Assembly (NCBI GenBank): GCA_015232575.1
Contig: JADFZL010000019.1
Span: 82,028 to 146,027 of the forward strand
Direction of reading: 5' to 3'
DNA from: Candidatus Rifleibacteriota bacterium
Lineage (GTDB): Bacteria > Muiribacteriota > Ozemobacteria > Ozemobacterales > Ozemobacteraceae
DNA length: 64,000 bases
Shown: piece after piece, positions 59,968 to 64,000 of the stretch
How the letters are laid out: each line of letters starts with the position of its first letter
Numbering within the stretch: position 1 is the stretch's first letter
The notes under the pieces: model-generated
The model's input: the letters and a program-made list of their open reading frames with translations, nothing else
Told to the model about the DNA's origin: nothing
Databases searched by the model: none
Program-made: the position numbers and the translations under genes

Positions 59968-62900
59968 CTATTTCAACTTGGAAATATCCAGTTCAGCTAG
60001 TGCTCTGTAGAGTTTGCTTCGGAATTTTACGTTCTTTTCAGCTTCGATCAAAAGTGCTTTTGCTGCTTCCGGGTTGCTCTTTGTGAGGCTTCTGAAACGG
60101 TTTTCGCCATAGATGTAGTCTTTCAGTTCGATAGTCGCGTCTGCAGAATCCATCTGAAGAGGATTCTTGGACTGTTGAATAAGGTCAGGATTAAATCTGA
60201 AGAGCGGCCAGTGTCCGCAGTTTACAGCCTTTTTCTGCTCTTCAAGTCCCTTGGACATATCGATGCCATGAGCGATACAATGTGAATAGGCAATAACGAT
60301 TGCCGGTCCATTGTATGCTTCGGCTTCAAGCATTGCCTTGAGAGCCTGCGCCGGATTTGCTCCGAGGGCGATCTTTGCAACGTAGATATTGCCATAAGCC
60401 ATTGCCATCATACCAAGATCTTTCTTGGGAAGAGGCTTGCCGCCGGCTGCGAAACGTGCAACTGCTCCGGTTGGTGTTGACTTGCTCATCTGTCCGCCGG
60501 TGTTGGAGTAAACTTCGGTATCAAGAACGAGAACTTTTACATTCTTTCCTGATGCCAGAACGTGATCCAATCCGCCGTAACCGATGTCATAAGCCCATCC
60601 GTCGCCGCCGAGAACCCATACACTGCGCTTTACAAGATAATCAGCGACTTCAATGAGTCTGACCGCTTCTGGTTCAGTGCACTTTTTGAGAGCATCTTTC
60701 AATTTCAGAACATTGGCGCGCTGTGTCTCAATTCCAGCCTGAGTTTTCTGATCAGTTGTCTTGATGGCTTCGAAAATCGGCATTGCATCCTTGCAGGAAC
60801 TGCATGAACACTTGCTGAGTTTTTCCACCAACTGATATGCCTGATCGGAAATGCTGTCAACAGCGATTCTCATCCCATATCCGAATTCAGCATTGTCTTC
60901 AAACAGACTGTTTGACCATGCCGGACCACGTCCGTCAGCGCGTTTGCAATACGGAGTTGAGGGAAGATTTCCGCCGTAGATTGATGAACAACCAGTTGCA
61001 TTGGCAATCATAAGGTGATCACCAAAGAGCTGAGTGAGAAGTTTTACATACGGAGTTTCGCCGCATCCAGCGCATGCGCCCGAGAATTCAAACAACGGTC
61101 GTACAAGCTGTGAACCCTTGATCGTATTGATATTGAAAAGTGCAGGATCAGTATCTTCGATTTTCAGGAAGTAGTCAAAATTGGCCTTTTCACTTTCGCG
61201 CAACGGCAACTGAGGCTGCATGTTGATTGCCTTGGTCTGAAGCTTTGCGCCATCAGCGCCCTTCTGATATGCCGGGCAGATGTAAACGCAGGTAGCACAA
61301 CCTGTACAATCTTCCGGCGCGACCTGAACGGTCATTCCAAGATCTTTATCTTTATAACCGTTTGCTTTGGCGTGTTTGAAGGTCGGAGGAGCATCTTTCA
61401 GATACTTTGTTTCGTAGACTTTTGTTCTGATAGCTGCGTGTGGGCAGGCCATGGAGCATAATCCGCATTGTATGCAGGTTTTTGGATCCCAGACAGGGAT
61501 TGCAGTTGCAACATTGCGCTTTTCCCACATTGTGGTTGAAGTCGGGAAAGTTCCATCAACAGGCATTTTGGAGACCGGCAGAGAATCGCCATGTCCGGAC
61601 ATGATGGGTGCAAGAACGTCCTGAACGAATTCCGGTGCATTCTTTGCCACTGTCGGCGGAACATGAATTTTGCTTGTCACCTTATTGGAATATTTCACTT
61701 CCTTAAGTGAACTGATTGCCTGATCAACGGCTGCACAGTTCATCTTGACAACTTCTTCGCCTTTGCGACCATAAGTTTTCTTAATGGCACCCTTGATTGA
61801 TTTTTCGAAATGATCTCTTGGAAGAATCTGGCTGATTTCAAAAAATGCTGTCTGCATGATTGTATTGATGCGATTTCCAAGCCCGAGCTTTTCAGAAAGT
61901 TGCAATGCATCAAGAACATAGAACTTTGCTTTCTTTTCGATGATCTTTGCCTGAACTTCGGCTGGAATTTTATCCCAGACTTCGGTTTCTGAGAACGGGC
62001 TCTCAAGAAGGAAAACTCCACCTTCTCTGAGGTCAGAAAGCATGTCATATTTTTCAAGAAAGCTGAAATTGTGGCAACCGACAAAGTTCGCCTGTGTAAT
62101 GAGGTATGGGCATCTCAAAGCTTTTTTTCCAAAACGAAGGTGAGAAACTGTTACGCTTCCGGATTTCTTGGAATCATACACAAAATATCCCTGAGCATTG
62201 TTTTCAGTTTCCATACCGATGATTTTGATGGAATCTTTATTTGCACCAACGGTTCCGTCAGAGCCGAGACCGTAGAATTTTGCCGAATATGTTCCCGGAT
62301 CGCTTGTTTCAACAGCATTTCCAACGGGAAGGCTTGTATGGGTTAAATCGTCATTGATACCAACTGTGAAGTGATTCTTCGGTTCAGCAGCTTTGAGGTT
62401 TTCATAAACTGCGATACACTGCGCCGGAGTGAAATCTTTTGAACCAAGTCCATATCTGCCGCCAACGATCTTCGGCCAATTTTTAAAACTGGCTGTTTTG
62501 GCTTCCAGAGCTTCGCCGATTGAATTTCTGATGTCAAGATACAAAGGTTCGCCAGCACAACCCGGTTCTTTTGTTCTGTCCATTACAGAAATTGACTTCA
62601 CTGTTGAAGGTAGAGCTTTAACTAGATGAGAAACGGAGAAAGGTCTGAAAAGTCTTACTTTCAGCAATCCAACTTTTTCACCTTTTGCCATGAGATAATC
62701 AAGAACTTCGTGCATTGTTTCAGCGCCACTGCCCATGATTACAACGATTCTTTCGGCATCCGGAGCACCATAATAATCAAAAAGCTTATATGATCTGCCA
62801 GTTAACTTTGCAAAATCATCCATGGCTTTCTGTACAATTGCCGGAGTCTTTTCATAATAAGAGTTTACAGTCTCACGTCCCTGAAAATATACATCAGGAT

Positions 62901-63567
62901 TCTGAGCTGTTCCGCGCATTGACGGATGATCAGGATTGAGACCTCTTCTGCGGTGCTCATTAATCAATGCGTCTGGCAACATTGACTTCATCTGATCAGT
63001 GGTCAAAAGTTCGACCTTGTTAACTTCATGTGAAGTTCTGAAACCGTCGAAAAAATGAATGAACGGAATTCTGCTGGAAAGTGTTGCAGATTGGGAAATC
63101 AAAGCCATATCCATGGCTTCCTGAGGAGAACCGGCTGCGAGCATCGCAAAACCGGTCTGTCTGACAGCCATAACATCGCTGTGGTCTCCAAAGATCGAAA
63201 GTGCCTGGCAGGCAAGTGATCTTGCCGAAACGTGTATAACAGCAGAAGTAAGTTCTCCGGCAATTTTATACATATTCGGAATCATGAGAAGGAGACCCTG
63301 TGAAGCGGTAAAAGTTGTTGTAAGTGCACCGGTAGTCAATGACCCATGAACTGCACCGGAAGCGCCGCCTTCTGACTGCATTTCCGTTACTATCGGGATA
63401 TTTCCCCAAATGTTCTTTTCGCCATTGGCGGTCATCTCGTCAGCAACTTCACCCATGTTTGAACTTGGGGTAATTGGATAAATTGCAATTACCTCATTAG
63501 TAGCATGAGCAACCTTTGCTACAGCGGTGTTCCCGTCCAACATTGCATATTGTTTTGATCCGGACAC
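59968..63567 (-). CDS. nifJ: Pyruvate:ferredoxin (flavodoxin) oxidoreductase, single chain
   Basis: 1199 residues, the full length of homodimeric PFOR, which oxidises pyruvate with CoA to acetyl-CoA and CO2 and reduces ferredoxin. Domains in order: I pyruvate/TPP (GNTAVAKVAHATNEVIAIYP; Thr and Glu at TEMQSEGGASGA), III gamma-like, IV, V with two 4Fe-4S motifs (CIQCGLCSMACPHA; CTGCATCVYICPAY), and VI TPP-binding (GDGWAYDIGYGGLDH; EVYSNTGGQMSKSTPTGAVA) with the proximal-cluster Cys residues in CAGCGETPY and NATGCSSIYGG. A GTG start has AGGAGG five bases upstream. It has a strong own promoter and terminator, so it is monocistronic. It indicates anaerobic central metabolism. Confidence 0.97.
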   Translation of the reverse strand: MSGSKQYAMLDGNTAVAKVAHATNEVIAIYPITPSSNMGEVADEMTANGEKNIWGNIPIVTEMQSEGGASGAVHGSLTTGALTTTFTASQGLLLMIPNMYKIAGELTSAVIHVSARSLACQALSIFGDHSDVMAVRQTGFAMLAAGSPQEAMDMALISQSATLSSRIPFIHFFDGFRTSHEVNKVELLTTDQMKSMLPDALINEHRRRGLNPDHPSMRGTAQNPDVYFQGRETVNSYYEKTPAIVQKAMDDFAKLTGRSYKLFDYYGAPDAERIVVIMGSGAETMHEVLDYLMAKGEKVGLLKVRLFRPFSVSHLVKALPSTVKSISVMDRTKEPGCAGEPLYLDIRNSIGEALEAKTASFKNWPKIVGGRYGLGSKDFTPAQCIAVYENLKAAEPKNHFTVGINDDLTHTSLPVGNAVETSDPGTYSAKFYGLGSDGTVGANKDSIKIIGMETENNAQGYFVYDSKKSGSVTVSHLRFGKKALRCPYLITQANFVGCHNFSFLEKYDMLSDLREGGVFLLESPFSETEVWDKIPAEVQAKIIEKKAKFYVLDALQLSEKLGLGNRINTIMQTAFFEISQILPRDHFEKSIKGAIKKTYGRKGEEVVKMNCAAVDQAISSLKEVKYSNKVTSKIHVPPTVAKNAPEFVQDVLAPIMSGHGDSLPVSKMPVDGTFPTSTTMWEKRNVATAIPVWDPKTCIQCGLCSMACPHAAIRTKVYETKYLKDAPPTFKHAKANGYKDKDLGMTVQVAPEDCTGCATCVYICPAYQKGADGAKLQTKAINMQPQLPLRESEKANFDYFLKIEDTDPALFNINTIKGSQLVRPLFEFSGACAGCGETPYVKLLTQLFGDHLMIANATGCSSIYGGNLPSTPYCKRADGRGPAWSNSLFEDNAEFGYGMRIAVDSISDQAYQLVEKLSKCSCSSCKDAMPIFEAIKTTDQKTQAGIETQRANVLKLKDALKKCTEPEAVRLIEVADYLVKRSVWVLGGDGWAYDIGYGGLDHVLASGKNVKVLVLDTEVYSNTGGQMSKSTPTGAVARFAAGGKPLPKKDLGMMAMAYGNIYVAKIALGANPAQALKAMLEAEAYNGPAIVIAYSHCIAHGIDMSKGLEEQKKAVNCGHWPLFRFNPDLIQQSKNPLQMDSADATIELKDYIYGENRFRSLTKSNPEAAKALLIEAEKNVKFRSKLYRALAELDISKLK

Positions 63568-63626
63568 GTTAACCTCCTGATTTCATATAGCGTCAAATAT
63601 AGGACGCAAAAACTTTTTCCGCTGTG

Positions 63627-63656
63627 ATAATAGTCCAGGAAGGGGTAAGATGTCAA
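63627..63656 (-). promoter_or_regulatory. Strong sigma-70 promoter of nifJ
   Basis: Minus strand TTGACA (63656-63651), 18-bp spacer, TATTAT (63632-63627), about 50 bases before the GTG start. Confidence 0.7.
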
Positions 63657-63663
63657 GAAACTA

Positions 63664-63750
63664 AGTCCGCAGAAAAAGAAAAGACACGAAAAGAAAAGAC
63701 AAGAAAAGATTTTTTTCCGCAGATTTCGCAGATTACGCAGATTTTCAAGC
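63664..63750 (+). repeat. R3 repeat copy
   Basis: AAAAAGAAAAGACACGAAAAG and AAGACAAGAAAAGA, then TTTTTTTCCGCAGATTTCGC and AGATTACGCAGATTTTCAAG: the longest version of the family in the window. Confidence 0.8.
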
Positions 63751-63762
63751 TTCAAGATTTAG

Positions 63763-64000
63763 TATTAGGATTAGGATTAAGATTGAGATTGAGATTGAGA
63801 TTGAGATTGAGATTGAGATTGAGATTGAGATTGAGATTGAGATTGAGATTGAGATTGAGATTGAGAGTGAGAGTGAGATTGAGATTGAGATTGAGATTGA
63901 GATTGAGATTGAGATTGAGATTGAGATTGAGATTGAGATTGAGATTGAGATGGAGATTGAGATTGAGATTGAGATTGAGATTGAGAGGGAGAGTGAGAGT
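63763..64000 (+). repeat. Hexanucleotide (GATTGA)n array running past the window end
   Basis: After a lead-in of TTAGGATTAGGATTAAG, the hexamer GATTGA repeats for about 230 bases with scattered substitutions: GAGAGTGAGAGTGAG near 63865, GATGGA near 63950 and GAGAGGGAGAGTGAGAG at the end. The array continues beyond base 64000. No gene is supported in it; one plus-strand frame is blocked by TGA in every unit. Confidence 0.95.

Overview
The window looks like chromosome from an AT-rich, motile, piliated bacterium with an outer membrane (lipobox and signal-peptide proteins, type IV pilus/pseudopilin genes, flagellar basal-body genes) and a strictly or facultatively anaerobic metabolism (single-chain pyruvate:ferredoxin oxidoreductase). 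I cannot place it to a named species. The mix of Firmicute-like flagellar gene order with Gram-negative envelope features suggests an uncultured lineage such as the Riflebacteria/Muirbacteria type, which is inference only. No rRNA or tRNA gene was recognised.

Layout. 1-2019: a 5'-truncated protein and two prepilin-like proteins. 2386-5477 (-): two coupled SPFH/Band-7 proteins. 5789-11710 (-): leuS, then wecB and ftsH. 11711-13700: a gene-poor accessory patch holding one isolated type I-E CRISPR repeat and a UPF0175/PIN toxin-antitoxin module whose toxin is frameshifted. 13722-21269 (-): a secreted hypothetical protein, a 1693-residue Ig-like/NHL lipoprotein, a hypothetical protein and a methyltransferase. 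21369-35640 (+): xerC, hslV, hslU, flgB, flgC, fliE, tmk, fliF, fliG, a FliG-C-only paralogue, fliH, fliI, fliJ, a lytic transglycosylase and a MotE-like protein. This order closely follows the classic Bacillus codV-clpQY-flgBC-fliEFGHIJ-ylxF order, without codY and with tmk, the extra FliG and the transglycosylase added.

35757-38163: a secreted zinc metalloprotease convergent with an alpha/beta hydrolase that has Glu at the nucleophile position. 38357-44324: a GAF-guanylate/adenylate cyclase, two PilT-family ATPases and a divergent three-gene minor-pseudopilin operon. 44409-47427 (-): a phospholipase-D-like and a YiiX/NlpC-P60-like secreted protein. 47635-55363 (-): a tightly coupled five-gene operon with a membrane Cache-like sensor, a periplasmic TPR protein, a cytosolic TPR protein, a CHASE2-GAF-GGDEF diguanylate cyclase and a nucleotide-sugar epimerase, plausibly a signalling unit for exopolysaccharide. 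56078-57157: a zinc-ribbon micro-protein and a YitT-like membrane protein. 58035-59627 (-): an AAA ATPase fused to a PD-(D/E)XK-like domain, with the relic of a second copy beside it. 59968-63567 (-): nifJ. 63763-64000: a hexanucleotide array running off the window.

The intergenic DNA is colonised by at least five repeat families: a 77-bp triple-hairpin element (R1), a CGACCGAAGGGAGA palindrome element (R2), a purine-rich/CGCAGATT element (R3), a CCACGGAA element (R4) and a CGCAGAGACGC element (R5). Good sigma-70-like promoters (TTGACA/TATAAT type, 16-18 bp spacing) can be read upstream of several operons, and TTG/GTG start codons are common, especially among pilus and flagellar genes.
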